A DNA stretch of 64,000 nt from JBCCGI01 sp039029355 (GCA_039029355.1 JBCCGI010000028.1:1-64000), one strand, 5' to 3'. Counted from the stretch's first letter, positions 24,868-34,522 are shown. Notes: generated by a model from the sequence alone, not told the origin. Translations and numbers: made by a program.

Positions 24868-26550
24868 ATGTCGAACGGCTCACCCTCTCCCGCTTCGCTC
24901 TTCTTCGCTTCCCTGACGCTCGTCGCTGCGCCGGCCGCGCAGAGCCCGGCCAACGTCATCCCGCCGTCGCAGTACCAGGGGCCGTACGCGGGCCAGCCCG
25001 CCGGTCTCCAGCTGGCCGGCGCCACGTTCGCCAGCCTGCCGGCGCAGACGGTCCGGACCGCCGGGATCGGCACGGGCACCCCCCGGGGTTGGGAAGCTTC
25101 GACCTTCGGCGCCCCGGGGCCGGACCATCCGGACTACTCGGCGCAGGCGCTCTACGCGCACTGGGTGCCATCGCTGCTGGGCCAGACCGCGGGGGAGTGG
25201 TCGCCGGCGAACCCGTGGCAGCAACCGCGCCTCGGAGGCTTCTCCACCGGCGGCGACGTGACGCCGGCGGTCGACGCGGGCGGACGGCTCCTGACCGGGA
25301 CTCCGGGGAACGCGGCCTGGTACTCGCTCTCGTTCACCGTCGATCCCGACGCGAAGGGCGAGCCGGGCAGCACGGTCGCCCTGGCGAGCGGCAATCCGGG
25401 CGGCTGGGTGTTCACGTATTTCGACGAGGGCAGCCAGCTCATCCGCTCGCATCTCGTCAACTCGATCGTGGTCGACTACACCCGCACGCAGCTCGCGCCG
25501 CAACAGACCGTGAGCGCGGACACGGCGATCACCGGCTTCGATTGGGGCCTGGGCGTCATCTCGTCGACGCCGGGTGGTACGCCCACTCCGCTGGTACCGA
25601 ACCGCGACCTCTTGTACTTCGCGCTCGACCGGGCGTGGGTCGATACGCACTACCCCGGCCCGGGGCCGTGGACCTTCTCCGGGCTCACCGGGCTCGGGCC
25701 CGGCGCACAGCCGACGCAGATCCCGCTCGACCCCGGAACGGTCTACGCGATGGCGTGGAACGGTGCGGCGTGGAGCGCGCCCGCGGTCGCGTTCGACCAC
25801 GTGGCGCTGTACGGCGGCGCGCAACCCAACGTCGCGATCGACGCGCTGTCGGTCTTCAAGCGCTTCCCGGACGCGGCGCACTCGCCCTCGACGGTGGTGT
25901 TCTCGCTGGAGCCCGAGTCCAGGGTCAACGGGCTGCAGGTGGACCAGATCCTGGTCACGCAGCGGGCGTCGTTCGGCAGCGAGCTGGTCCCGGTGGCAGC
26001 CCAGACGCTGCGGACTTCGAGCGGCACGGACATGTCGTCGAAGCTCGGGCTGTTGAGCGCCTCGTCGTCGTCGACGGGCCCGGACGACGTGGACGGGCTG
26101 TGCGGGCTGGATCCGTACGACCTCCAGTCGCGCGACCGGTACATCGGGTGTCCGGTCGACGTGCTCCTGGGGCCGGAGACCTCCGACCTTGGGCTGTCGG
26201 TCGCGCGCGTGAGCAGCCCCGGCGAGGCGCAGGAGGGTATGGAGGAGCTCTTCCTCGCCGTCACCGGAATCGACCTCAGCGGGTACGTGCTGGGGCTGCT
26301 CCAGCTCGACCTCGAGTCGGCCTGGGTGCCTGTGCCGGAGCACCCGCTCCACGTCGCCTCGTGGACCTCGTCGGCCGCGATACCGATCTCCGCGGCCGCG
26401 TCGACCCAGGAGCTCCGCTTCCCGGCCCTCACCGGCGGCGTAGGCAACAACGAGCTGCGCCTGCGGGTCCGCGTTCACGCGGTGACCGCGGGATCGACGG
26501 TCGTGACCGACCACTCGACCAGCTGGGTGACGGTGATCGGCGATCATTGA
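24868..26550 (+). CDS. Large secreted protein of unknown function
   Basis: A 560-residue exported protein with a signal peptide (LFFASLTLVAAPAAQ). The remainder is beta-rich, with many Gly, Pro, Ser and Asp turns and few Lys. Recognisable points are WYSLSFTVDPDAKGEPG, HVALYGGAQPNVAIDALSVF, a Cys-containing segment VDGLCGLDPYDL, and a C-terminus VVTDHSTSWVTVIGDH. No catalytic motif or named domain was recognised; proteins of this sort are frequent in Planctomycetota secretomes. It starts 37 bp after the kinase stop on the same strand, close enough to be part of the sigma-kinase transcript, which would make it a candidate output or ligand-binding partner. Confidence 0.55.
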   Translation: MSNGSPSPASLFFASLTLVAAPAAQSPANVIPPSQYQGPYAGQPAGLQLAGATFASLPAQTVRTAGIGTGTPRGWEASTFGAPGPDHPDYSAQALYAHWVPSLLGQTAGEWSPANPWQQPRLGGFSTGGDVTPAVDAGGRLLTGTPGNAAWYSLSFTVDPDAKGEPGSTVALASGNPGGWVFTYFDEGSQLIRSHLVNSIVVDYTRTQLAPQQTVSADTAITGFDWGLGVISSTPGGTPTPLVPNRDLLYFALDRAWVDTHYPGPGPWTFSGLTGLGPGAQPTQIPLDPGTVYAMAWNGAAWSAPAVAFDHVALYGGAQPNVAIDALSVFKRFPDAAHSPSTVVFSLEPESRVNGLQVDQILVTQRASFGSELVPVAAQTLRTSSGTDMSSKLGLLSASSSSTGPDDVDGLCGLDPYDLQSRDRYIGCPVDVLLGPETSDLGLSVARVSSPGEAQEGMEELFLAVTGIDLSGYVLGLLQLDLESAWVPVPEHPLHVASWTSSAAIPISAAASTQELRFPALTGGVGNNELRLRVRVHAVTAGSTVVTDHSTSWVTVIGDH

Positions 26551-26622
26551 TCCGGCGCCGCGCGCGTGTAACAAGCCGAGTGCGCGCGCCCGGAGCGGCT
26601 AGGCTGGCGCGTGGAGGTTCCC

Positions 26623-28203
26623 ATGCTGCACCGCGCCCTGTTCCCGCTCGTCACCGCGGCCCTGCTGTCCGCGTCTCCCACCGCCCAGGAGCACCAGGCG
26701 TCCGGCGTCGGCGGCTACCTCGTCGTCGAGCTCGCGCTCGACGGCGCGGACGGGTTCGCCGCCGCCGCGCGCGCCGTCGCACGCGAGGCGGCGGAGTTCC
26801 ACGACGGCCGCGTGGTCGCCTTCGACGGAGAGGACTGGGAGCGCTGGCGCGACGTCCTGCGCTCGACCCTCCCCGACGAGGTGCTGTTCGTCGTCCCGCC
26901 CGAGGTGCTCGACGTGCCGCTGCACCGGCGCATCCTGCTGGCGTCCGCAGACCTCGACGACGACCTGCTTCCCGACTTCAGCTGGGGCTACCTCACCGCG
27001 GCCGACGGCGAGGGGCTGCGGGAGCTCTGGGAGCGGACGGTGCGCGTGCACGAGCAGGGTCTCAACGGACGCACGTGGCACGAGGTCGGCGTCACGAGCG
27101 GCATGAAGTCGACCGTCTACCCCGGCTACGTGTCCACGACGGCCAAGGCCGCGGGGTTCACCGGCGACGGGATCTTCATCGCGACGGTCGACGCGGACCC
27201 CGACCACCAGGCCTTCGTCGCGCAGCAGCTGCCGCGCCTCGAGCAGGCGGCGGTGGTCGCGCTCACGGGCAACGGCGACCCCAAGGGGATCTGGCTCTTC
27301 GCCGGCGAGCGCAACATGGACCCGTCGCTGCACTGGGACTTCTCCCCCGAGCGCGTCGGCGAGGACCCCGAGGGCGCCATGCCGCGCCTGACGGCCGACC
27401 GCATCGCCGGCCTGGAGCTGAGCTCGCCCGTGGTCTGGAGCGGCACCTGCCACTCGGGCGCCACGCACCGCGTGTTCGTCGAGGGCGACATCGTCTCCAC
27501 CTTCGGCACCACCGACCGCGCGACCCTGTACCGGATGCCGCCGGAGCGCAGCCTGTGCCTCGCCGTGCTCGAAGCCGGCGCGGTCGCCTTCCTCGCGCCG
27601 CTCGGCGCCAACCACGGCATGGCGGTCTCGCGCGAGCACGACGCGGCGCTCATCCGCGGCTGCAGCCTGGGCGAGGCGGTCAAGTCCACCTGGGACGACG
27701 TCTTCCTGGCGGCGGGCGGCGCACCGCGCCTGCATCTGCCCGTGCCCGGGGAGCCGCACGGCCGCGGCGAGCCGGTGATGCGGGGAGGAGGCTCGAACCG
27801 GGTCCTGATCGGCGACCCGGCCCTGGCGCCCTTCGCGCCGACGCCGCGGCCCGGCGAGTCGACGTCGGCCGTGAGCGTGGAGGGGGGACTCGACGTCACC
27901 GCCCGGTGGGAAGACGGCTGGCATCCGATGGCGTGGGACATGTACGGCGACGACCGCGGCGCGGACTGGCGCGTGGTCGCGCGCGTGCCGCTCGACGAGC
28001 TGCTGCCCGCGTCGCAGCCGCTGCCCGCGTGGAGCGTCACCGTCGACGCCACCGGCGCGGACGGAGAGCCGCAGCCCTACGCCCTGCGCCACGCCGTCGT
28101 CGAGTCCTGGCGCGGCGAGCGCTGGCTTCACCTCCAGGCCAGCGCGCCGCGCGAACAGGTGGAGCGCAAGCACGTGAACGCGGTGTTCCGCGTGCGCTGG
28201 TAG
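26623..28203 (+). CDS. Secreted C25/caspase-like (clan CD) peptidase homologue, possibly inactive
   Basis: A 526-residue exported protein. The ATG at 26623 has GGAGG six bases upstream and opens a signal peptide ending SPTAQ. The N-terminal 140 residues resemble the profile of gingipain-type (C25) peptidases: YLVVELAL, then DEVLFVVPPEV, and ADLDDDLLPDFSWGYLTAAD, equivalent to the 'D-x-DxxPDxxxGR' region. The catalytic Cys context SGTCHSG is present (Cys at 276). The partner His, normally in a GHG motif, is replaced: the matching segment is LTGNGDPKG with Asn at about 217. A C-terminal about 120-residue beta-rich region follows. It may be a pseudo-peptidase or use another base. The assignment to clan CD is tentative. 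Confidence 0.5.
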   Translation: MLHRALFPLVTAALLSASPTAQEHQASGVGGYLVVELALDGADGFAAAARAVAREAAEFHDGRVVAFDGEDWERWRDVLRSTLPDEVLFVVPPEVLDVPLHRRILLASADLDDDLLPDFSWGYLTAADGEGLRELWERTVRVHEQGLNGRTWHEVGVTSGMKSTVYPGYVSTTAKAAGFTGDGIFIATVDADPDHQAFVAQQLPRLEQAAVVALTGNGDPKGIWLFAGERNMDPSLHWDFSPERVGEDPEGAMPRLTADRIAGLELSSPVVWSGTCHSGATHRVFVEGDIVSTFGTTDRATLYRMPPERSLCLAVLEAGAVAFLAPLGANHGMAVSREHDAALIRGCSLGEAVKSTWDDVFLAAGGAPRLHLPVPGEPHGRGEPVMRGGGSNRVLIGDPALAPFAPTPRPGESTSAVSVEGGLDVTARWEDGWHPMAWDMYGDDRGADWRVVARVPLDELLPASQPLPAWSVTVDATGADGEPQPYALRHAVVESWRGERWLHLQASAPREQVERKHVNAVFRVRW

Positions 28204-28227
28204 GCCTCGACGCGCGGCCCGAGCCCG

Positions 28228-29151
28228 TCAGCCGCCGATGCGCATCTCGACGGCGTTCGTCAACGCCACGCCCGGCGACGGCCCGCCGACGATGGAGAGC
28301 ACCTGGGCGCGCAGCTGGATCCCGACCAGATCGCAGCTGTCGGGGATCAGGATCGGGTTGAACCCGACGACCGCCGGTATCGTGACGGGAGCCGGGAGCT
28401 GCATCAGGACCTCGTAGCTTCCGATCGGCACGATCGGCCCGGGGAAGCCGATCGACAACAGGTACGACAGGTCGAAGGCCGTGAGCGGCGTCGTCAGGAG
28501 CGGCTCGAACACGCCGCCGATCGTCGGTGGGACGAGGCTGGGGTGCAGGATCGGCGGGTTGACGCCCGAGCCGAAGAAGAACCCCGACGAGCCGTCGGCG
28601 CCGAAGAACGTCTTGAAACCGGCGTCGGCGCCGGAGAGGGGCGCGTCGTCGACGTGGTACTCGCCGCTCGTGTAGACGTCCACCAGCGCGATGCGCAGCA
28701 GGTAGCGGTTGGGCAGCACGCGCGAGGTCGAGAAGCGAAACGCGAGCTCGTCCCCGGCCTGCAGCACGATGTTGAAGAACGAGAGGTCGAAGTACGTCGC
28801 GGTGACCGCGTCCGGGTCGAGCTTGAACGGGCTGGGCCCCAGGTCACCCTCGTCGGCGAACACCGTGGCGAGCACCGGCGCGGTCGACAGGTCGCCGCCC
28901 GAGGCGTCGAGGACCTCGAGCGCCAGGTCGTTCGCGACGCCCAGCCCCTGCTCCCAGAGCGAGACCTCGAGCCCCTCCAGGAAGGCCTGCCCGTCGGACA
29001 CGAACGTCTGGGCCACCGTCCGCTGGGAGTGGATCACCTGATCCTGGTCGGTGGCGTCGAGCTGCTGCTGGTCGACGCACTGGGCCGCGAGGGCGGAGGG
29101 CGCGACGAGGAGGAAGGCGGCGGAGAGCGAGAGCGAGCCTACGGGCTTCAT
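28228..29151 (-). CDS. Secreted beta-rich protein of unknown function
   Basis: A 307-residue exported protein with a signal peptide (LSAAFLLVAPSALAAQ). The first half resembles a beta-sandwich of the DUF4082/choice-of-anchor kind (TVAQTFVSDGQAFLEGLEVS, LALEVLDASGG, AYFDLSF-like TYFDLSFFNIVLQAGDELAF). A Gly/Pro-rich linker follows (GFFFGSGVNPP). The C-terminal about 90 residues end ALTNAVEMRIGG, like other secreted proteins here. No enzyme motif was seen. It is convergent with the 26623-28203 gene and lies downstream of the kinase gene at 29288 on the same strand, with hairpins between them. Confidence 0.6.
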   Translation of the reverse strand: MKPVGSLSLSAAFLLVAPSALAAQCVDQQQLDATDQDQVIHSQRTVAQTFVSDGQAFLEGLEVSLWEQGLGVANDLALEVLDASGGDLSTAPVLATVFADEGDLGPSPFKLDPDAVTATYFDLSFFNIVLQAGDELAFRFSTSRVLPNRYLLRIALVDVYTSGEYHVDDAPLSGADAGFKTFFGADGSSGFFFGSGVNPPILHPSLVPPTIGGVFEPLLTTPLTAFDLSYLLSIGFPGPIVPIGSYEVLMQLPAPVTIPAVVGFNPILIPDSCDLVGIQLRAQVLSIVGGPSPGVALTNAVEMRIGG

Positions 29152-29184
29152 GTTGGGATCCTCGGAGTCGGGTCGGTGTTCACG

Positions 29185-29213
29185 ACGGGCGAACGCCCGT
29201 GCCCCTTGGGCAC
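29185..29213 (-). terminator. Two adjacent hairpins after the kinase gene
   Basis: ACGGGCG-AA-CGCCCGT (7 bp, 29185-29200) and GTGCCC-CTT-GGGCAC (6 bp, 29199-29213) follow each other directly, sharing two bases. They lie about 75-100 bp beyond the leftward kinase stop codon and just upstream of the next leftward gene. They probably separate the two transcripts. Confidence 0.5.
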
Positions 29214-29287
29214 GGAGGCACGGCTCCCGATTCCCGCGGCAAAACCCGCCGCCTTTTCAGCCCGCGCGGCGAGCCTCTCAGGCGCGC

Positions 29288-32200
29288 CTACTCGGCCGGA
29301 GCAGTGTCCTGCTCGGTCCGCTCGACGTCGCGACGGAGGTTGTGCACCAGATCCTCCACAACGCGACGCTCGGGGTGATCCTCGGGCATCGCCCCCAGCA
29401 CCCGCTCGGCCAGGGGCAGCGCCTCGCCGAACTTGCTCTGGAGTCCCAGGGACCGGATCAGCAGCAGCAGGGGCAGCCGCAGCTGCTCGTCCTCGTCTTC
29501 GAATCGGCGCGAGGCGAGCTCGACCAGGCGGCGGGCGTACCGCTCCGCATCCACATAGCGCTGCCCCGCCAGGTAGGCGCTGACGATGAACGCGTAGTGC
29601 TCGTGGGTGGCGTCGTCGTCCTCGCCACGGACGACCAGCAGCCGATCGAGGATCGACTGGTAGGCGTCGACCGCCTCGTCCACGTTCCCGAGCTCATCGT
29701 GCAGCATCCCGAGCTGCATCGCCGCGCCCCAGGTGTTGGTCGAGTCGGGTCCCAGGCCCTCGTGGTAGAGCTCGAGGCACTCCTCCATGACCGCCAGCGC
29801 CTCGTCGAAGTGCCGCAGCTTGCGCAGGTTCATCCCGACGTAGATCTGCGCCTGCAGCGTGTCCGTGTGCAGCTCGCCCAGCGTCTCGGCCCGCAGCCTG
29901 TAGGCCACCTCGGCCAGGTCCAGGGACTCGCGGTGCCTGCCCTGGCGGTACTGGTTCAGCATCAGGGCGAACGTGACGTTGAGCGTGAGCGGGTTGTCCT
30001 CGCCCAGCTCGACCTCCGCGACGTCCAGGCACTCCTTCAGCCGCAGCTCGGCGGCCCGATAGTCGCCGGCCTTGACGTCGAGCCCGATCAGGTTGTACCA
30101 GGTGTCGATCGTCGAGTAGTGGCCGTCTCCCAGCACCTCGCGCTTGATCGCGAACGCCTCCTCGAGGAGTGGGCGGGCCTCGTCCAGGCGGTCGCGCAGG
30201 GAGTATTGGATGCCGAGGTTGCCGATCATCGTGGCGGTTTCGACGTCCTTCTCGCCGAGCACCTCGCGTGCGACCTCCACGCAGTCGATCATGAGCCGCT
30301 CGGCCTCGGCGAGGCTCTCCGGGGTAAAGATGGCCCGCAGCGTCAGCGAGAGCTCGTTGATCGCGCGCAGCGTGTTGGGGTGGCGGGGCCCCTCCACCCT
30401 CGTGCGGATGGCGACGACGCGGCGCGCCATCGACTCGGCCTCGGCAAAGCGCTCCTGATCGCGCAGCAGCCCGACCAGCGTCTGCATCGAGGTCGCGGTC
30501 GCGATGTGATCGTCGCCGTGGGCCTCGCGTTGAAGCTCGAGCGTCTGCCGCGCGACGCGCTCGTAGCTCGCGTAGTCCCCGGAGAGGTCGTAGACGACGG
30601 TCAGCGCCTGGAGCGTACTGAGCGTACCGGGCGCCGTCTCGCCAAGCGTCGCCCGGCGCCCGGCCAGGGCCTCGTTGAGCAGCTTCAGCGAGTCCTCGAA
30701 GCGGCCCTGATCGCGATAGAGGTTCCCTACGATTTGGATGACCGACAGCGTGGTCTGGTGCAGGTCGCCGAAGCCCTCGCGGATGCGCCTGAGGCACTCG
30801 CGTGCGAACATGTCGACCTCGTCACCCCGGCCGATCTCTCTCTGGATCACGAGCCGGGGGAGCAGCGCTTCGAGCGTTGCGGGGTCGTCCGCTCCCAGGT
30901 GCTCCTCGCGCAGCGCGTAGGCCCGCTCCGCATGCGGCTCCGCGCGGGCGTACTCACCGAGGCTGTTGTACGTGCTGGCGAGGGTGGAGCGGATCTCCGC
31001 CTCGACCAGCGGCAGGTTCTCGAAGCGCCCGCCGGGCTCCGCGGCGTTCTCGATCCGCTCGGCCGCCTGGTCGAGGACCTCGCGCATCGTGACGTCGATG
31101 CCGCGCCCCTCCTCGCTCGAGGGCTGCACCGCGGCCAGGAGATCGTCGTTCAGGAAGCGGTTCACCTCGCGCGCGATCTCCGCCTGTCCCTGCGCCTCCG
31201 CGTTGGCCTCGGCGAGCTCTCGGTTGGACTGGATCTGCAGGTAGTTGACCCACACCAAGCCCCCGAACACCACCGCGAGGATCGCCCCCAGCGAGGTCGC
31301 CAGCCCGCGGTGGCGCCGCACCAGCTTGCGCAGGCGCTGGGTCGCGCTCCACGAGCGCGCGTCGATCGGCGCGTGGTCGAGGAAGCGCTGCACGTCGCGC
31401 CCGAAGGCCCCGGCCGACGGATAGCGGCGGGCAGGCTCCTTCTCGAGCGCCATCGCGCAGATCGCCTCGAGGTCGCCGGCCAGCTCGCGCCGGATGCTGC
31501 CGAGCCGCGGCGGTTCTTCCTCGCATACCACGCGCGCCGCGTTCCAGGGCGCGAGCCCGTCCACGTCGTACGGCATGCGCCCCGCGAGCAGCCGGTACAG
31601 GATCGCGCCCAGCGAGTACACGTCGGTCCGCGTGTCGATGTGGTCCAGCTCGCCGCGCGCCTGCTCGGGGCTCATCCAGGCCAGCGAGCCGATCATGTCG
31701 CCGGTCATCGTCTGGCCCGGGGTGTTCTCGTCGCGCTCGGCCGGCCGCGCGATGCCGAAGTCGAGCAGCCGCGGGCGGTCGTCGCGCGAGACCAGGATGT
31801 TGGCGGGCTTGAGGTCGCGGTGGACGACGCCGTGGCGGTGCGCGTGCTCGACCCCTTCGCACACGCTGCGGAAGAGCTTCAGCCGCTCGTCGACCGAGAG
31901 CTCCTTCGCGTCGCAGTGGGCCAGCAGGTCGCGGCCGTCGACCAGCTCCATCGCGATGTACGGCAGGCCGCCCAGCTCCTCGTCGACGCCCGCCTGGAAG
32001 ACCTTCGCGACGAAGGGGTGGTCGAGCCGCGCGAGGATCTCGGCCTCGTACTCGAAGCGCCGCAGGCGATCGGGGCTGGCGGAGAGCGCGTGCAGCACCT
32101 TCACCGCCACCTCGCGGCGCGGGTGGTCCTGGACGCCGCGGTACACGACCCCCATGCCGCCGCGGCCGAGGATGTCCTCGATGGCGAAGCCCGCGATCGA

Positions 32201-32455
32201 CGCGGGCAGGCGCTCGCCCGGGCCTGCGGGCTCAGCCGTCGGCGCCAGGTCGAGCAGGTTGTCGCGCAGCCCGCTCCCGGTCTCCTCGCGGAAGGCTCCG
32301 CTCTCGGGGTCGTAGTTGAGCAGGCGCCGCACCACGTCGCGCACCCCATCCGGCACGTCGCGCTCGGCGAGGATGCGCTCCTGCTCGTCCTGCGGGAGGT
32401 CGAACAGCTCCTCGACGAGCTGCCGGGCCAGGTCGTGTTGCTCGGACTCGTTCAT
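29288..32455 (-). CDS. Transmembrane Ser/Thr protein kinase with C-terminal TPR domain
   Basis: A 1055-residue kinase starting at the ATG at 32455. A short helical N-terminus leads into an intact Hanks-type kinase domain (about 70-345): LGRGGMGVVYRG, VAVKVL, HRDLKPANIL, DFGIARP, and SLAWMSPEQ for the substrate-positioning loop. A membrane helix (SLGAILAVVFGGLVWV, about 400) follows. The remaining about 640 residues are tetratricopeptide repeats (for example ALAGRRATLGETAPGTLSTL, RVVAIRTRVEGPRHPNTLRA) of the kind usually seen in Kinesin-light-chain-like TPR arrays. The sigma factor gene at 32754 is divergent from it across 298 bp. The TPR part is expected to sense protein or peptide partners outside the membrane. 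Confidence 0.9.
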   Translation of the reverse strand: MNESEQHDLARQLVEELFDLPQDEQERILAERDVPDGVRDVVRRLLNYDPESGAFREETGSGLRDNLLDLAPTAEPAGPGERLPASIAGFAIEDILGRGGMGVVYRGVQDHPRREVAVKVLHALSASPDRLRRFEYEAEILARLDHPFVAKVFQAGVDEELGGLPYIAMELVDGRDLLAHCDAKELSVDERLKLFRSVCEGVEHAHRHGVVHRDLKPANILVSRDDRPRLLDFGIARPAERDENTPGQTMTGDMIGSLAWMSPEQARGELDHIDTRTDVYSLGAILYRLLAGRMPYDVDGLAPWNAARVVCEEEPPRLGSIRRELAGDLEAICAMALEKEPARRYPSAGAFGRDVQRFLDHAPIDARSWSATQRLRKLVRRHRGLATSLGAILAVVFGGLVWVNYLQIQSNRELAEANAEAQGQAEIAREVNRFLNDDLLAAVQPSSEEGRGIDVTMREVLDQAAERIENAAEPGGRFENLPLVEAEIRSTLASTYNSLGEYARAEPHAERAYALREEHLGADDPATLEALLPRLVIQREIGRGDEVDMFARECLRRIREGFGDLHQTTLSVIQIVGNLYRDQGRFEDSLKLLNEALAGRRATLGETAPGTLSTLQALTVVYDLSGDYASYERVARQTLELQREAHGDDHIATATSMQTLVGLLRDQERFAEAESMARRVVAIRTRVEGPRHPNTLRAINELSLTLRAIFTPESLAEAERLMIDCVEVAREVLGEKDVETATMIGNLGIQYSLRDRLDEARPLLEEAFAIKREVLGDGHYSTIDTWYNLIGLDVKAGDYRAAELRLKECLDVAEVELGEDNPLTLNVTFALMLNQYRQGRHRESLDLAEVAYRLRAETLGELHTDTLQAQIYVGMNLRKLRHFDEALAVMEECLELYHEGLGPDSTNTWGAAMQLGMLHDELGNVDEAVDAYQSILDRLLVVRGEDDDATHEHYAFIVSAYLAGQRYVDAERYARRLVELASRRFEDEDEQLRLPLLLLIRSLGLQSKFGEALPLAERVLGAMPEDHPERRVVEDLVHNLRRDVERTEQDTAPAE

Positions 32456-32753
32456 GTGGGGGGGGTAGACACGCGGACGGACGGCTCGCGGACCTCTATC
32501 CGGAGGGTGCGTCCGGTCCGCCAGGATAGGCCGAGGCGCTGTGTTTGGCTCGGGGAAGGCCGCGGCAGGCTCGGGCTGCTGCGGCGCGCGGTTCACGAAA
32601 TCGCAACCGAGCGACGCGGGCGGGACGCTCCCGGTCCCGCGCCTCCCGCCGCCGGGGTTTGGGGGCGGACATCTGCCTTCAATCAAACGTCGAACCTCCG
32701 GGGGCAGCGGCGCCGCGCGGACTTCGGTAACCTGTGGAGCGGAGGGCGCAGTT

Positions 32754-33317
32754 ATGTCGGAAGCGAATTGTGAAGAGGTCACGAAGTATCTGCGCGACCT
32801 CGGTCGAGGCGACGACGGAGCCGCCGATCAGCTGGTCCCGCTGGTGTACGACGAGCTGCGGCGGATGGCCGGGAACCTGTTCCGCGGCCAGCGCGCGGAC
32901 CACACCCTGCAGCCGACCGGCCTGGTGCACGAGGCTTACATGCGGCTGGTGCGCGGCGACGCCTACACCGACCGCCAACACTTCTTCCGCGTCGCGGCGG
33001 TGGCGATGCGGCGGCTGCTGATGGACTACGCGCGCGACCGCCGCGCCGAGAAGCGCGGCGGCGGGCAGAAGCGGGTGGTGCTCGACCCGCAGCTGGCGGA
33101 GACCCTGGGCGGGGTTGAGCTCGACCTCCTTGCGCTGGACGAGGCCCTGACCGAGCTGGCGCGGCTCAACGAGCGCCAGGCGAAGGTCGTCGAGATGCGC
33201 TTCCTCGCCGGCCTCTCCGCCGCCGAGACCGCGGAGGCCCTCGGGGTCACCGAGCGGACGGTGTTCTTCGACTGGCGCATGGCGCGCTTCTGGCTCGAAG
33301 AGCGCTTGACCGGGTAG
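32754..33317 (+). CDS. Sigma-70 family sigma factor, TIGR02999 type
   Basis: A 187-residue ECF-like sigma factor, with GGAGGG eight bases before the ATG at 32754. It carries the hallmark sequence of the TIGR02999 family: LVPLVYDELRRMAGNL, TLQPTGLVHEAYMRLV, HFFRVAAVAMRRLLMDYARD, EKRGGGQKRVVLD, and in region 4 VEMRFLAGLSAAETAEALG plus VTERTVFFDWRMARFWL. This family is expanded in Planctomycetota and Acidobacteriota and normally sits beside Ser/Thr kinases, as here (divergent kinase at 29288-32455). There is no anti-sigma gene nearby. Confidence 0.92.
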   Translation: MSEANCEEVTKYLRDLGRGDDGAADQLVPLVYDELRRMAGNLFRGQRADHTLQPTGLVHEAYMRLVRGDAYTDRQHFFRVAAVAMRRLLMDYARDRRAEKRGGGQKRVVLDPQLAETLGGVELDLLALDEALTELARLNERQAKVVEMRFLAGLSAAETAEALGVTERTVFFDWRMARFWLEERLTG

Positions 33318-33385
33318 ACGACGAAGCGCGGATTCCGGCAAGTCCGGGAACCGCGGGCGACGCCCGTTGGGTGAACGGTTCGACG

Positions 33386-33410
33386 GCGCGCGGAGAAGTG
33401 CTCCGCGCGC
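33386..33410 (+). terminator. Perfect 10-bp hairpin before the HAF-repeat gene
   Basis: GCGCGCGGAG, loop AAGTG, CTCCGCGCGC. The flanking AACGGT (upstream) and ACCGTT (downstream) can pair again and extend the stem beyond a small internal loop, and a pyrimidine-rich CTTCC follows. It may terminate the sigma factor transcript or serve as a leader structure for the next gene, whose ATG is 31 bp away. Confidence 0.6.
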
Positions 33411-33441
33411 GACGACCGTTCTTCCAACCAGGAGAAACCCC

Positions 33442-34509
33442 ATGCTCGCCCAGCTCACCCGCCGGGTCGCCCTCGCGACCCTCGTCGCCCTCGGACCGGC
33501 CGCGGGGCTCGCCTCCGCCCAGCTCTACGAGATCGAGGACCTCGGGACCTTCGGGGGCCCGACCTCGGCCGCCAACGCGATCAACGAGAGCGGCGCCGTC
33601 GTCGGCTGGGCCACCACCGCGGCGGGGACCCAGTGGGGCTTCCACCTCTGGCAGGGGGTGCGCATCAACCTGACGCACATCACCGGAGCCTTCACCGCCG
33701 AGGCGCTCGGCGTCAGCAACAACATCGAGGAGAGCTGCGGCTGGGCGCTGAACAGCCAGGGTCAGCGGCGCGGCATGCTCTGGGTCTTCGACACCATCAT
33801 CGACGTCGGCACCCTCGGCGGCACCGAGGCGCAGTCCTACGACCTGAACACCTCGCGCGTGGTGGGCTGGGCGCACAACGCCAGCGGCCAGCGCCGTCCC
33901 TTCCAGCGCGTCGGCCTCAGCCTGATCGACCTCGGCACGCTCGGCGGGCCGACGGGCGAGGCGCACGCGATCAACGACTTCCACTACGCGGCGGGGATGT
34001 CCGAGATCGTCGCTCCCGGACCCGCGCCGGTGAACCACGCCACGGTCTGGGCCGGGACGCTCACGCTCGACCTCGGCACGCTGGGCGGCACGAACAGCGT
34101 GGCCGAAGGGATGAACGAGCTGTGCCAGGTCGTCGGCGGCGCCGAGACCGGCGCCGCGGGCGAGCCCGAGCACGCCTTCCTCTGGCTCCCGCTGCCGGCC
34201 TACGGCCTGCCGGTCGGCATGAACGACCTGGGGACGCTCGGCGACGCGGCGACGAGCCGCGCCTGGGCCATCAGCGACGCCGGCGAGGTGGTCGGTCAGT
34301 CCGGCACCAACGACGCCGACGGTGCGCTCGGCACGCGCGCCTTCGTGTGGGACGGGGTCAGCGGGATGCGCGACCTCAACAACCACATCATCACCGACGA
34401 CGACTGGGTGCTGCTGACCGCGCGCGGCGTCAACAACGCCGGCGACATCGTCGGCGCGGGGCTCCACGCGGGCGTGCTGCGCGGCTACCGGCTGACGCGC
34501 CTTCCGTAG
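33442..34509 (+). CDS. Secreted HAF-repeat protein
   Basis: A 355-residue exported protein (signal peptide ending GLASAQ) with AGGAG upstream of the ATG at 33442. It consists of about seven repeats of roughly 45-50 residues with the HAF pattern: DLGTFGGPTSAANAINESG, DVGTLGGTEAQSYDLN, DLGTLGGPTGEAHAINDF, DLGTLGGTNSVAEGMNE, DLGTLGDAATSRAWAISDAG, interleaved with VVGWA/VVGQS blocks. HAF (TIGR02913) repeats form a propeller-like extracellular fold of unknown function. It follows the sigma factor on the same strand but is separated from it by a strong hairpin. Confidence 0.85.
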   Translation: MLAQLTRRVALATLVALGPAAGLASAQLYEIEDLGTFGGPTSAANAINESGAVVGWATTAAGTQWGFHLWQGVRINLTHITGAFTAEALGVSNNIEESCGWALNSQGQRRGMLWVFDTIIDVGTLGGTEAQSYDLNTSRVVGWAHNASGQRRPFQRVGLSLIDLGTLGGPTGEAHAINDFHYAAGMSEIVAPGPAPVNHATVWAGTLTLDLGTLGGTNSVAEGMNELCQVVGGAETGAAGEPEHAFLWLPLPAYGLPVGMNDLGTLGDAATSRAWAISDAGEVVGQSGTNDADGALGTRAFVWDGVSGMRDLNNHIITDDDWVLLTARGVNNAGDIVGAGLHAGVLRGYRLTRLP

Positions 34510-34522
34510 CGACTCGGCGGGC

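Noticed and set aside
25089..28361. Long plus-strand frame overlapping two secreted-protein genes
   Set aside because: It is Arg/Gly/Ala low-complexity in a second frame; the in-phase frames have signal peptides and ribosome-binding sites.
29051..32773. 1240-codon plus-strand frame opposite the kinase at 29288-32455
   Set aside because: Antisense shadow: no family blocks or start signals, while the minus strand encodes an intact kinase with TPRs.
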